This document shows positions 1-10,790 of a stretch of DNA of 64,000 bases, one piece after another. Under the pieces are notes generated by a model, which searched no databases, was not told the origin of the DNA, and saw only the letters and a program-made list of their open reading frames with translations. The position numbers were made by a program, and so were the translations under genes. Location of the stretch: assembly GCF_009905535.1 (NCBI RefSeq), contig NZ_JAAALA010000010.1:1-64000 (forward strand), written 5' to 3'. The first letter of the stretch is position 1, and the number at the start of each line of letters is the position of its first letter. Origin of the DNA: Caulobacter sp. SLTY (GTDB lineage Bacteria; Pseudomonadota; Alphaproteobacteria; Caulobacterales; Caulobacteraceae).

Positions 1-1617
1 GTCGAAGGCGCGGGGGGCGGCGGGCATGGCCCTGGACCTGGTCATGGCGGGGGCCTGGCCCAGGCCGAAGCGGCGCACGGTGGCGGTCATCGCGTCCATT
101 TCCTCGCGCAGGGCGTGGGTGGCGGCGGTGCTTTCCTCGACCATGGCGGCGTTCTTCTGGGTCAGCTGGTCCATCTGGTTCACGGCGGTGTTGATTTCCG
201 CCAGGCCCGAGGCCTGTTCCTGGCTGGCGGCGGCCATCTCGTCGACCAGACCGGAGATGCGGCCGACCTGCTCGGCGATGCCGCCGAGGGCCTGGCCGGT
301 GGCGCCGACCAGGCGGACGCCCTCGCCGACTTGGCCGGTGGAGGCGTTGATCAGGGCCTTGATCTCCTTGGCGGCCTCGGCCGAGCGCTGGGCCAGGGCG
401 CGGACTTCCTGGGCGACGACCGCGAAGCCCCGCCCGGCGTCGCCGGCGCGGGCGGCTTCGACGCCGGCGTTGAGGGCCAGCAGGTTGGTCTGGAAGGCGA
501 TCTCGTCGATCACCCCGATGATCTGGCCGATCTGGCGTGAGGACTCGGCGATGGCGGCCATGGCTGTGGTCGCCTGGCGGACAACCTCGCCGGACTCCTC
601 GGCGGAACCGCGGGCCGAGCCCACCAGCCCGGCGGCCTCGCGCGAGCCTTCGGCGCTGCGGCGGACCGAGGCGGTGAGTTGGTCGAGGGCGGCGGCGGCC
701 TCTTCCAAACCGGCGGCCTGGGTCTCGGTGCGGTTGGACAGATCGTCAGAAGCGTGGGCGATCTGGTCGGCGCTGGCGTTCAGCGTCTCGGCTGAGCGCA
801 GGACGGCCGAGAGCGTCTCAGTCAGGGCCTCGACCGCGTCGTTGAAGTGGCCGCGCAGCTGTTCGTATTCCGGCGGGAAGGCGCTGTTGATACGCACCGT
901 CAGGTCACGGGCGGCCAATTGTTCCAGCGCGGCGCCGAGGGCGGCGACCACCGCCTGCTGGTCGGCCTGGGTGGCGGCGCGCTCGGCGGCGGTGCGGGAT
1001 TCGGTCTCGGCCTTGGCGACTTGGGCTTCGCTGGCCCGGTGGCCGGCGGCTTCGGCGGCGGCAAGGGCTTGGCGCGCTTCCTCGGCCCGCTGTTCCAAGC
1101 CGGCGAACAAGGCTTCGAGGTTGCGGGTAGAGACGATCAGAACCCCGGCCTCGACCAGCAGGATCACGGCATGGACGATGACCCGGCCGAGGCTGCCGGC
1201 GCCCGGGAAGACCGCCGCAGGCAGCAGGAAGTTGAGCGACAGATGGTGCAGGGCCACCGCCACCGTGGCCACGGCGATGGTCCGCCAGTCGCAGAACCCC
1301 GCCAACACGGCCAAGGCGGCGAAATAGGCCATGTGCATGTCGGCCTGCCAGGCATGACCCTGGAAGGCGGCGACCAGCACCGAGACCTGGGCCATCAGCA
1401 GGACGCCGAGGGTGGCGCGCACCGCCGAGGACTCGGCAAGCCCGCGCCAGGCGGCCGTCGCCGCGCCGGCCACGGCCACCGCCGCGAGGCTCAGCGCGAT
1501 CCAGTCGCCGCCCTGCACCAGCCGCGAGGCGAGGATGATCGGCGCCAGCAGCCACAACAGGCCGACGACGGCCGCTGCGGTCTGGCGACGCTGGCCCTGG
1601 ATGTCGAGGAAGGTCAT
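1..1617 (-). CDS. Methyl-accepting chemotaxis protein (3' end outside window)
   Basis: Membrane chemoreceptor that would signal to CheA/CheW. The frame opens at ATG 1617 and runs off the left edge, giving 539 visible residues. The first ~150 residues are hydrophobic and form several membrane spans rather than a periplasmic ligand domain. A coiled-coil and HAMP-like stretch follows (around DLTVRI), then the signalling domain. The highly conserved hairpin tip ([20 protein letters not shown]) lies near residues 365-385. The A of its ATG lies inside the stop of the upstream 111-residue gene (ATGA overlap), so the two are probably translationally coupled. The family call is secure. The stimulus is unknown. 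Confidence 0.93.
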   Translation of the reverse strand, partial: MTFLDIQGQRRQTAAAVVGLLWLLAPIILASRLVQGGDWIALSLAAVAVAGAATAAWRGLAESSAVRATLGVLLMAQVSVLVAAFQGHAWQADMHMAYFAALAVLAGFCDWRTIAVATVAVALHHLSLNFLLPAAVFPGAGSLGRVIVHAVILLVEAGVLIVSTRNLEALFAGLEQRAEEARQALAAAEAAGHRASEAQVAKAETESRTAAERAATQADQQAVVAALGAALEQLAARDLTVRINSAFPPEYEQLRGHFNDAVEALTETLSAVLRSAETLNASADQIAHASDDLSNRTETQAAGLEEAAAALDQLTASVRRSAEGSREAAGLVGSARGSAEESGEVVRQATTAMAAIAESSRQIGQIIGVIDEIAFQTNLLALNAGVEAARAGDAGRGFAVVAQEVRALAQRSAEAAKEIKALINASTGQVGEGVRLVGATGQALGGIAEQVGRISGLVDEMAAASQEQASGLAEINTAVNQMDQLTQKNAAMVEESTAATHALREEMDAMTATVRRFGLGQAPAMTRSRAMPAAPRAFD

Positions 1618-1949
1618 GCGGGATCTCGATCAGTGGGCGTGGCGCAGAAGGACGCCAGGCGGGAGTCGATGAGGAACAGGGCGCCGGAGGCGCGCAGTCG
1701 GTGGCCAAGGTCGGGACGGTCGGACCGCACGACCAGGATGGTGGCGATCCCGCCGATGGCCTGCAGGTCACCTTCGGCGGTCGCCGAGGCGGCGGCGCGG
1801 GCGGGGGTCCACCAGGGGGGATAGACAGCGGCCATGGCGTCCGCGCGCCCCGGCGCGGCGGCCAGGGTCAGGAGGGCGGCCGTGCTGAGGGCCAGGGCTC
1901 CGATGGGGAGCGCCCAGCCACCGCCGGAATCGGGCTTGGAACCGGTCAT
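1614..1949 (-). CDS. Small exported or membrane-anchored protein coupled to the chemoreceptor
   Basis: A 111-residue protein with an N-terminal hydrophobic segment (about residues 12-36) that looks like a signal peptide or single anchor. A ~75-residue domain follows, containing [12 protein letters not shown] and [11 protein letters not shown] do not recognise the family. Its TGA overlaps the ATG of the chemoreceptor by four bases, so both are probably made from one mRNA. This suggests an accessory or ligand-sensing partner of the receptor, which is inference from context only. It begins 75 bp downstream of the carB stop on the same strand. Confidence 0.7.
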   Translation of the reverse strand: MTGSKPDSGGGWALPIGALALSTAALLTLAAAPGRADAMAAVYPPWWTPARAAASATAEGDLQAIGGIATILVVRSDRPDLGHRLRASGALFLIDSRLASFCATPTDRDPA

Positions 1950-2024
1950 TCGCCCCGCATCCCACGGAGCGCCTTACCAAATCCGGAACGGCGGGCCGCC
2001 CCGGCTGTGGAATTTTGTCGCGGG

Positions 2025-5315
<3,291 letters not shown>

Positions 5316-5486
5316 GGGGTCTCTATGTCGTTCCAAGTCGCGCACAGAGGCGGTCGCGCAGCCGCGCGCCCGTCCCCCGTGAGTCATCATTCAGGCTAAG
5401 GCGCCCGTTTAGAGGGGGGAGGGGGGTTGGGCAAGCGTTGATCCGCGCTCCGCGATCCCGCACCATGCCCACAGGGAGACACCACC

Positions 5487-5900
5487 ATGAAAGCCGCCGC
5501 CTTCGCCGCTGCCCTGTTGCTCTGCGTCGCCGCCCCGGCGGTGGCCCAGGCGCCGGAAACCGTGGTGCTCGGACGCTATGGGACGACCAACACCGGCCAG
5601 CCGATCCTCGGCCCCGATGGGCCGGTGGAGGTCACCGTCAGCCGGGTGACCATCCCCGCCGGCGCCAGCCTTCCGGTCCACAAGCATCCCCATCAGCGGC
5701 TGGCCTATGTCGAGGCCGGCCACATCCGGGTGACCAACCTGGACACCGGAACCTCGGCCGAGTTCAAGCCCGGCGACACCATCGTCGAGGCCCGCGACCA
5801 GTGGCATACGGGGACGGCGCTGGGGGATACGCCGACGGTCCTGCTGGTCATCGACCAGGCGCCGCCGGGGGCAGCGACCACGGTGCGGAAGGAGCCGTGA
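5487..5900 (+). CDS. Exported cupin-domain protein
   Basis: 137 residues. An N-terminal signal peptide (about residues 1-21, cleavage after AVAQA) precedes a single cupin beta-barrel. The metal-binding first cupin motif is seen as PVHKHPHQR near residue 63, with the second motif around EARDQWHTG. The protein is therefore predicted to be periplasmic and metal-binding. Substrate unknown; single-cupin proteins range from dioxygenases to sugar-binding proteins. Its TGA overlaps the GTG of the next gene, so the two form an operon transcribed away from carB. Confidence 0.85.
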   Translation: MKAAAFAAALLLCVAAPAVAQAPETVVLGRYGTTNTGQPILGPDGPVEVTVSRVTIPAGASLPVHKHPHQRLAYVEAGHIRVTNLDTGTSAEFKPGDTIVEARDQWHTGTALGDTPTVLLVIDQAPPGAATTVRKEP

Positions 5901-6352
5901 GCCGCACCGACACCGGCCAGCGCCTGATCGCCGCCAGCCCGGAGCGCCTCTACGCCGCCTACGTTGATCCGGATGCTATCGCCGCCTGGCGCCCGCCCGA
6001 GGGAATGACGGCGCGGATCGAGGCGTTCGACCCGCGTGAGGGCGGCGGCTATCGGATGGCGTTCGTCTATGAGGACGCCGCCACGGCGGGTAAGTCCGGC
6101 GACAATGTCGATCTGTTCGAGGGGCGGTTCGTCGAACTGGTCCCGGGCCGCCGCATCGTTGAGCAGGTGGATTTCGACAGCCCGGACCCCGCCTTCGCCG
6201 GGACGATGACCATCACCACCACCTTCGAGCCGGCCGAGGGCGGGACGCTGGTCAGCGTCGCCTGCGCCGATGTGCCCCCGGGGATCTCGCAGGCGGACCA
6301 CGAGGAAGGCATCGCCTCCAGCCTGGCGAACCTGGCGTCGTTCGTCGAATAG
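5897..6352 (+). CDS. AHSA1/SRPBCC-family protein
   Basis: 151 residues from GTG 5897. AAGGAG sits just upstream, and the GTGA overlap couples it to the cupin gene. The sequence has the START/Bet v1-like pattern of AHSA1 proteins: RLIAASPERLYAAYVDPDAI at the start, a WRPPEGM loop, GGGYRMAF, FEGRFVELVPGRRIVEQ in the middle, then a C-terminal helix (QADHEEGIASSLANL). These proteins form a hydrophobic cavity. The bacterial members are mostly uncharacterised, often adjacent to regulators or toxin/stress genes. Function not assignable beyond the fold. Confidence 0.85.
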   Translation: MSRTDTGQRLIAASPERLYAAYVDPDAIAAWRPPEGMTARIEAFDPREGGGYRMAFVYEDAATAGKSGDNVDLFEGRFVELVPGRRIVEQVDFDSPDPAFAGTMTITTTFEPAEGGTLVSVACADVPPGISQADHEEGIASSLANLASFVE

Positions 6353-6514
6353 GTTCATCGACCGGGTTCTGACGCCGAACGGCCCTATTTCCGCCCGCCA
6401 TGATTCCGAAACATCCCCGACATGGGGCTGGGCGAAGGGACGACGCGCGGCCCCCTGTCGCCAGCGGTCGGCCGCGTGCGGCGCCGAAGCTCGTCGCGCG
6501 CTGGGGATGGCGCC

Positions 6515-6904
6515 ATGGATAGACGCAGCCTGATCGTGGCCGCTCCAGCTCTGTGGCTGGGTGGCTGCCAGGATGGGGTGGAGGTTCAGGTCTCCGGGCC
6601 GGCCGAAGCGCCGCTGTTTCGCTTTCGACGCACCAGCCCGTTTGGTGAGCCCAACATCGAGTTTCCGGGCTCCCTGGAGATCACCGAGGACGGCCAGCGC
6701 ATCTGGGCCATCCGCACCGCCCGCGTCGCGGACCGGCGGCCAACTGTGGTGCGATACGGCGAGGTTCCGGCGGGCGGGCAACTGTGGGGCCCGCCGGCGA
6801 CGCCGCTGGCGCCGAGGGTGATCTATGATGTCAGGGTCTTCGGCCGTGGCTTTTCCGGCGCGGCCCGGTTCCGGATCGAGAATGGCCGGGCGATGCGCCT
6901 CTAG
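6515..6904 (+). CDS. Small putative lipoprotein
   Basis: 129 residues from ATG 6515, preceded by GGGGA. The N-terminus MDRRSLIVAAPALWLGGC has a charged start, a hydrophobic stretch and a lipobox-like LGGC, suggesting export and lipidation. The rest is a beta-rich domain (FRFRRTSPFG, GSLEITEDGQRIW, IYDVRVFGRGFSG). No recognised family. The stop overlaps the stop of the convergent DUF1624 gene in a CTAG palindrome, so the two mRNAs are complementary at their 3' ends. Confidence 0.7.
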   Translation: MDRRSLIVAAPALWLGGCQDGVEVQVSGPAEAPLFRFRRTSPFGEPNIEFPGSLEITEDGQRIWAIRTARVADRRPTVVRYGEVPAGGQLWGPPATPLAPRVIYDVRVFGRGFSGAARFRIENGRAMRL

Positions 6905-8079
6905 AGATAGCTCAGCCACCAGTCGCGGCGGCGCTGCTTCAACCGGCCCCACCAGCGGCAGATCGGCCAGAGCAGCACCAGCACCAGCAGCCAGACGGCA
7001 TAGACCACGCCGAGCGAGAAGCCCCAGCCGCTTTCGATCAGCGGCTGGGGGTTGGCCATGAAGCCCAGGAACACCTGCAGCGGAAAGCCCATCGCCACCC
7101 CGATGATCAGCATCAGCGCATGGCCCAGAAAGATGTGCAGGACATAGAAGGCCATCGGCGCCCGGCCGAAGTCGAGCAGCACCTGGGCGAACCAGCCTTT
7201 GGCCTTTTCCAGATGCGGCAGGAGCAGGAAGGCCGGGCCCAGGGTGATCAGCACATAGGCCAGCGACGGCGGGTATTTGGCGACGTTGAACAGGGCGAAG
7301 CCGTCGCGCAGGACGCCGGGCTGGTCCTTCCAGGGCGCGGGATCGCCGTAGAGGTTGAAGCCGCGCAGGACCAGGAAGGCGCCGATCATCGACAGGCCGA
7401 GGATCGTGAGAATCCGCGCCCGCCGAGCCGGCTCCAGCTGGAAGACCGGGGCTATGCCGTAGCCGAAGGCCATCACCCCGATCCAGGGGATCACCGGATA
7501 GCCTACGAAGGTCATTGGCGGGATGAAGCCCGGCTCCATCAGCAGGACCCACAGCGGCCCCAGCGCGCCGACGGCATTCGCGTCGATCGGCGCCAGCAGC
7601 ACATGGCCGACGATGATCGCCACCCCGATGCCCAGCACCACCCGCGTCGGCAGCCAGACCAGGGCGGCCAGGACCACCATCGCCGCGCCGATCGCCCAGA
7701 TGACGATCAGCCCGAACCCGGCAAAGGTGAAGTTCCAGCCGAAGTTGATCAGGGTCAACTCCAGCAGGATGAGCCAAAGCCCCCGCGTCAGCAGGAACCA
7801 GGACAAGGCCTTCTTGCCCTTGCCGTTGGTTCCCTGGAGGAAGGCGGAAACCCCGGCCAGCAGGACGAAGGTGGGGGCGCAGAAATGGGTGATCCAGCGG
7901 GTCAGGTAGAGCCAGAAATGGGTCTTGGTCGGATCCAGCGGGTCCATGCTGTAGGCGGTGGCGTGGAAGAAGTCGCGGACGTGGTCGAGGGCCATCAGGA
8001 TGATGACCAGGCCGCGCAGCATGTCGATGGAGGTGAGGCGTGGCTTGGGCGCGCCTTCGGCGGTGACTGGCTCGGTCAT
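6901..8079 (-). CDS. DUF1624 / heparan-alpha-glucosaminide N-acetyltransferase-like membrane protein
   Basis: 392 residues from ATG 8079 (MTEPVTAEG), with AGAGGGGG upstream; an in-frame upstream ATG would extend into repeat DNA and is unlikely. The signature SIDMLRGLVIILMALDHVRDFF lies near residue 18, including the Asp/His pair seen in the family's first membrane helix, followed by about ten transmembrane segments. The eukaryotic relatives acetylate glucosamine across the lysosomal membrane. Bacterial members are thought to be envelope acyltransferase-like proteins, but the substrate is unproven. It interrupts the carB-carA interval. Confidence 0.87.
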   Translation of the reverse strand: MTEPVTAEGAPKPRLTSIDMLRGLVIILMALDHVRDFFHATAYSMDPLDPTKTHFWLYLTRWITHFCAPTFVLLAGVSAFLQGTNGKGKKALSWFLLTRGLWLILLELTLINFGWNFTFAGFGLIVIWAIGAAMVVLAALVWLPTRVVLGIGVAIIVGHVLLAPIDANAVGALGPLWVLLMEPGFIPPMTFVGYPVIPWIGVMAFGYGIAPVFQLEPARRARILTILGLSMIGAFLVLRGFNLYGDPAPWKDQPGVLRDGFALFNVAKYPPSLAYVLITLGPAFLLLPHLEKAKGWFAQVLLDFGRAPMAFYVLHIFLGHALMLIIGVAMGFPLQVFLGFMANPQPLIESGWGFSLGVVYAVWLLVLVLLWPICRWWGRLKQRRRDWWLSYL

Positions 8080-8139
8080 GCTGTGGCCCCCTCTTGCCCA
8101 GTGGGAGTTTGGCCATGCGCTAGCGAGGCCGACAAGGCC

Positions 8140-8165
8140 CCAGTTCCTCCCCCATCGGGCAGGGC
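8140..8165 (+). repeat. Outer palindromic repeat, left copy (degenerate)
   Basis: Reads CAGTTCCTCCCCC followed by ATCGGGCAGGGC. It is the reverse complement of the element at 8423-8449 apart from four to five changes that weaken the stem. Short C-rich/G-rich hairpins of this kind are dispersed in Caulobacterales genomes; that statement is from general knowledge, not from a search. Confidence 0.7.
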
Positions 8166-8216
8166 AATCGCACTTGAACTTGCGTAGCTTGGTGAGGGAG
8201 TTCGCCTCTGGTGTCC

Positions 8217-8265
8217 CTTCTCCCCTTGCGGGAGAAGGTGGCCTGAAAGGCCGGATGAGGGGTCG
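8217..8265 (+). repeat. Inner 49-bp repeat, left copy
   Basis: Contains two stems. The first is TCTCCC-CTTGC-GGGAGA. The second is a GAA-capped stem GGCCT-GAA-AGGCC, followed by GGATGAGGGGTCG. It matches the right copy (8321-8369, inverted) at nearly every position except the second stem, where both arms differ together and pairing is kept. Confidence 0.85.
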
Positions 8266-8320
8266 CACTGGCCTCCTACACAGCCTGTGGTCACCGCCAT
8301 ATCGCCGCTTAGAGGGTCAT

Positions 8321-8369
8321 CGACCCCTCATCCGTCGCTTCGCGACACCTTCTCCCGCAAGGGGAGAAG
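8321..8369 (-). repeat. Inner 49-bp repeat, right copy (inverted)
   Basis: Reverse complement of the 8217-8265 element. The first stem and flanks are identical, while the GAA-capped stem reads GTCGC-GAA-GCGAC instead of GGCCT-GAA-AGGCC. Compensatory difference in both arms points to selection for, or mechanistic maintenance of, the hairpin. Confidence 0.85.
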
Positions 8370-8422
8370 AGACATCTCACGGCGGCTGAACAAGTCTTCG
8401 AGACCATCAGCCATATGCGATA

Positions 8423-8449
8423 GCCCTCCCCCGAAGGGGGAGGAACTGG
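8423..8449 (-). repeat. Outer palindromic repeat, right copy; hairpin just downstream of carA
   Basis: CCTCCCCC-GAA-GGGGGAGG is a perfect 8-bp stem with a 3-base loop, 8 bases beyond the carA stop codon. There is no T-tract on either side, so it is not a classical rho-independent terminator, but it could protect or limit the carA mRNA 3' end. Confidence 0.75.
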
Positions 8450-8456
8450 TGAGAGG

Positions 8457-9620
8457 CTACTTCGCCTTGTCCATCAGCCCGGCGAAGCGCTCGAACAGGT
8501 AGAGGCTGTCCGTTGGCCCGGGGGAGGCTTCCGGGTGGTGCTGGACGCTGAACACCGGCTTGTCGGTCAGGGCCAGGCCGGCGTTGGTGCCGTCGAACAG
8601 GGAGACGTGGGTCTCCGTCACCGGGGCGAGCAGGCTGTCCCGGTCGACGGTGAAGCCGTGGTTCATCGAGACGATTTCGACCTTGCCGGTGGTCAGGTCC
8701 TTGACCGGGTGGTTGGCCCCGTGGTGGCCCTGCTCCATCTTCACCGTCCGGGCGCCGAGCGCCAGGGCCAGCATCTGGTGGCCCAGGCAGATGCCGAACA
8801 CGGGCTTGCCGCTATCGACCAGCTTGCGGATCTCAGGGACGGCGTACGCGCCGGTGGCGGAGGGATCGCCCGGGCCGTTGGACAGCAGCACGCCGTCGGG
8901 ATTGCGGGCCAGGATGTCCTCGGCGGAGGTGTCAGCCGGCACGACGGTGGCGCGGGCGCCGATGGAGGCCAGGCTGCGGAGGATGTTGCGCTTGACGCCG
9001 TAGTCGATGACCACGACCTCGTACTTCGGGGTCTCGAGCTTGCCGTAGCCGTCGCCCCATTCCCACTGGGTCTCGTCCCAAGTGAAGGTCTGGCGGGTGG
9101 TGGCGTCCTTGGCCAGGTCCAGGCCGACCAAGCCGGACCAGTCGGCCGCCTGCTTGACCAGGGCAGGGATATCGAACTCGCCGGTCGGGCTGTGGGCGAT
9201 CACCGCGTGGGGCATGCCCTTCTCGCGGATCAGACGGGTCAGGCTGCGGGTGTCGACGCCGGACAGGCCGATCATCCCCCGGCGGCTCATCCAGCTCGCC
9301 AGGTCGGCGTTGGAGCGCCAGTTGGCCGGGTCGGTGGGCGCATCGCGGAAGATGGCGCCCCGGGCCGCCGTCTCCGACCCGCCGCTCATCTGTTCCAGGT
9401 CTTCGCTGTTGGTCCCGACATTGCCCATGTGCGGGAAGGTGAAGGCGACGATCTGGGCCATGTAGCTGGGGTCGGTCAGGATCTCCTGATAGCCGGTCAT
9501 GGCGGTATTGAAGCAGACCTCGCCCACCGCCGCGCCGACCGCGCCGACGCCGATCCCTTGAAGAACGGTCCCATCGGCCAGGACCAGAACGCCGGTGACG
9601 CCGGGCAGGAGGTCGGTCAT
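8457..9620 (-). CDS. carA: Carbamoyl-phosphate synthase small subunit
   Basis: Glutamine amidotransferase subunit that hydrolyses glutamine and passes ammonia to CarB. 387 residues from ATG 9620 ([10 protein letters not shown]) with GGAG about 11 bases upstream. The N-terminal CPSase_sm domain ([20 protein letters not shown]) is followed by a class I glutaminase. That domain carries the nucleophile motif GICLGHQ near residue 278 and the His/Glu motif [10 protein letters not shown] near residue 360. Not co-transcribed with carB, which begins 3.1 kb downstream on the same strand. Confidence 0.98.
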   Translation of the reverse strand: MTDLLPGVTGVLVLADGTVLQGIGVGAVGAAVGEVCFNTAMTGYQEILTDPSYMAQIVAFTFPHMGNVGTNSEDLEQMSGGSETAARGAIFRDAPTDPANWRSNADLASWMSRRGMIGLSGVDTRSLTRLIREKGMPHAVIAHSPTGEFDIPALVKQAADWSGLVGLDLAKDATTRQTFTWDETQWEWGDGYGKLETPKYEVVVIDYGVKRNILRSLASIGARATVVPADTSAEDILARNPDGVLLSNGPGDPSATGAYAVPEIRKLVDSGKPVFGICLGHQMLALALGARTVKMEQGHHGANHPVKDLTTGKVEIVSMNHGFTVDRDSLLAPVTETHVSLFDGTNAGLALTDKPVFSVQHHPEASPGPTDSLYLFERFAGLMDKAK

Positions 9621-9697
9621 GGTGGGTCTCCGGGTGGGCAAACGGCCGCGTAGGTAGTGACTCGGCCCCCCCGGGTCAAACGCTATCGGAGGCTCCT

Positions 9698-9940
9698 ATG
9701 CTCCAACTCCGCCCCAATTGCGAATGCTGCGACACCGACCTGGCCCCAGACGCGGCCGGGGCTATGATCTGTTCTTTCGAATGCACCTTCTGCGCGAGGT
9801 GCGCGGAGCGGCGGTTCGCCGGGGTTTGCCCCAACTGCGGTGGCGGGCTGGTAGCCCGGGCGGCCCGGCCGTCGGCGCTGCTGGCCAAGTTTCCCGGATC
9901 GACGGGGCGGGTGGTGAAACGGCACGCAGCCTGCGTCTGA
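9698..9940 (+). CDS. DUF1272 cysteine-rich zinc-binding protein
   Basis: 80 residues that start with the hallmark LRPNCECCDTDLAP and continue with MICSFECTFCARCAE and VCPNCGGGL. Eight or more Cys are arranged in CxxC-like pairs, so it almost certainly folds around zinc. Members of this family are small cytoplasmic proteins of unknown role found across Proteobacteria. It is divergent from carA (77 bp between starts) and 29 bp upstream of the HAD gene on the same strand, with which it may be co-transcribed. Confidence 0.9.
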   Translation: MLQLRPNCECCDTDLAPDAAGAMICSFECTFCARCAERRFAGVCPNCGGGLVARAARPSALLAKFPGSTGRVVKRHAACV

Positions 9941-9969
9941 CCGGAGCGGGAATCGGGTAAACCCGGCCC

Positions 9970-10668
9970 ATGCGTATCACCACGGTCGGCCTCGATGCCG
10001 ATGACACCCTCTGGCACAACGAGACCCTGTTCCGCCTGACCCACAAGCGGTTCGTCGGGCTGCTGGAGCCGCATGCCGATGAGGCGACCCTCGAGGCGCG
10101 CCTGGCTGAGGCGGAGAAGCGCAACCTTCGGCTCTACGGCTATGGGGTGAAGGGCTTCACCCTGTCGATGATCGAGACGGCCATCGAGATCACCGACGGA
10201 GCGGTTCCGACCCGCGTCATCCAGGAGATCCTGGCGGCCGGCCGCGAGATGCTGACCGAGCCGGTCGAGCCCTTGCCGGGCGTGGAGATCGCCCTGGCGC
10301 AGCTGTCGGAGAAGTACCGGCTGGTGCTCATTACCAAGGGCGACCTCTTGCATCAGGAGCAGAAGTTGGCGGCCAGCGGCCTGGGCGACCTGTTCGCCGC
10401 GGTGGAGATCGTCAGCGAAAAGGATCGCGGAACATACGAGCGGGTATTTTCCCGTCACGGCACCGGCGCCGAGCAGGCCGTGATGGCCGGCAACTCGGTG
10501 AAGTCGGACGTCATCCCGGCGCTGGAGGCCGGAGCCTGGGCCGCCCTGATTCCCTATCCGCTGGTCTGGGCCCATGAGGCGGCGAGCGCGCCGGCGGACC
10601 ATCCGCGGTATCGGGAGCTGAGCACGCTGGCGGAGTTGCCGGGCTGGCTGGAAGAGCTGGCAGGATAG
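9970..10668 (+). CDS. HAD-superfamily hydrolase
   Basis: 232 residues with the haloacid dehalogenase fold. Motif I is LDADDTLW (nucleophile Asp9 and acid Asp11), motif II is VLITKG, the motif III lysine is in SEKDRGTY, and motif IV is GNSVKSDVIPAL. A helical cap is inserted after motif I. The motifs are those of a Mg2+-dependent phosphatase. The substrate cannot be named. A 25-bp perfect hairpin lies five bases past the stop. Confidence 0.9.
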   Translation: MRITTVGLDADDTLWHNETLFRLTHKRFVGLLEPHADEATLEARLAEAEKRNLRLYGYGVKGFTLSMIETAIEITDGAVPTRVIQEILAAGREMLTEPVEPLPGVEIALAQLSEKYRLVLITKGDLLHQEQKLAASGLGDLFAAVEIVSEKDRGTYERVFSRHGTGAEQAVMAGNSVKSDVIPALEAGAWAALIPYPLVWAHEAASAPADHPRYRELSTLAELPGWLEELAG

Positions 10669-10672
10669 TCGC

Positions 10673-10727
10673 CACCCCAAACCCCGTCATCCTCGGGACG
10701 AGCCCGAGGATGACGGGGTTTGGGGTG
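10673..10727. repeat. 25-bp perfect inverted repeat (REP-like)
   Basis: Arms CACCCCAAACCCCGTCATCC... (10673-10697) and its exact complement (10703-10727) are separated by a 5-base loop, ACGAG. The core GTCATCCTCGGG/CCCGAGGATGAC is a very common alphaproteobacterial intergenic palindrome. It sits between the HAD gene and the next lipoprotein gene and could act as a 3' barrier; no T-tract follows. Confidence 0.9.
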
Positions 10728-10790
10728 AAAGGTGGCGGCTGGTGGAATCGACCCGCCGCGCTAACCTGCAGCGTCCCTCAGGAGCCCGCC

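Larger units (their letters stand above)
8080..8456. other. 377-bp intergenic region occupied by nested inverted repeats
   Basis: No gene is seen between the DUF1624 gene start and the carA stop. The space holds four palindromic elements arranged symmetrically: an outer related pair (8140-8165 and 8423-8449) and an inner 49-bp pair (8217-8265 and 8321-8369). Each pair is in opposite orientation. The short frames here translate only the repeats. Confidence 0.85.

Noticed and set aside
26..1327. 433-codon plus-strand frame at the left edge
   Set aside because: Antisense to the chemoreceptor signalling domain; Ser/Ala/Arg-rich with no motif.
8140..8449. Possible CRISPR array between the DUF1624 gene and carA
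   Set aside because: Only two copies of each of two palindromic elements, inverted relative to each other, with no regularly spaced direct repeats.
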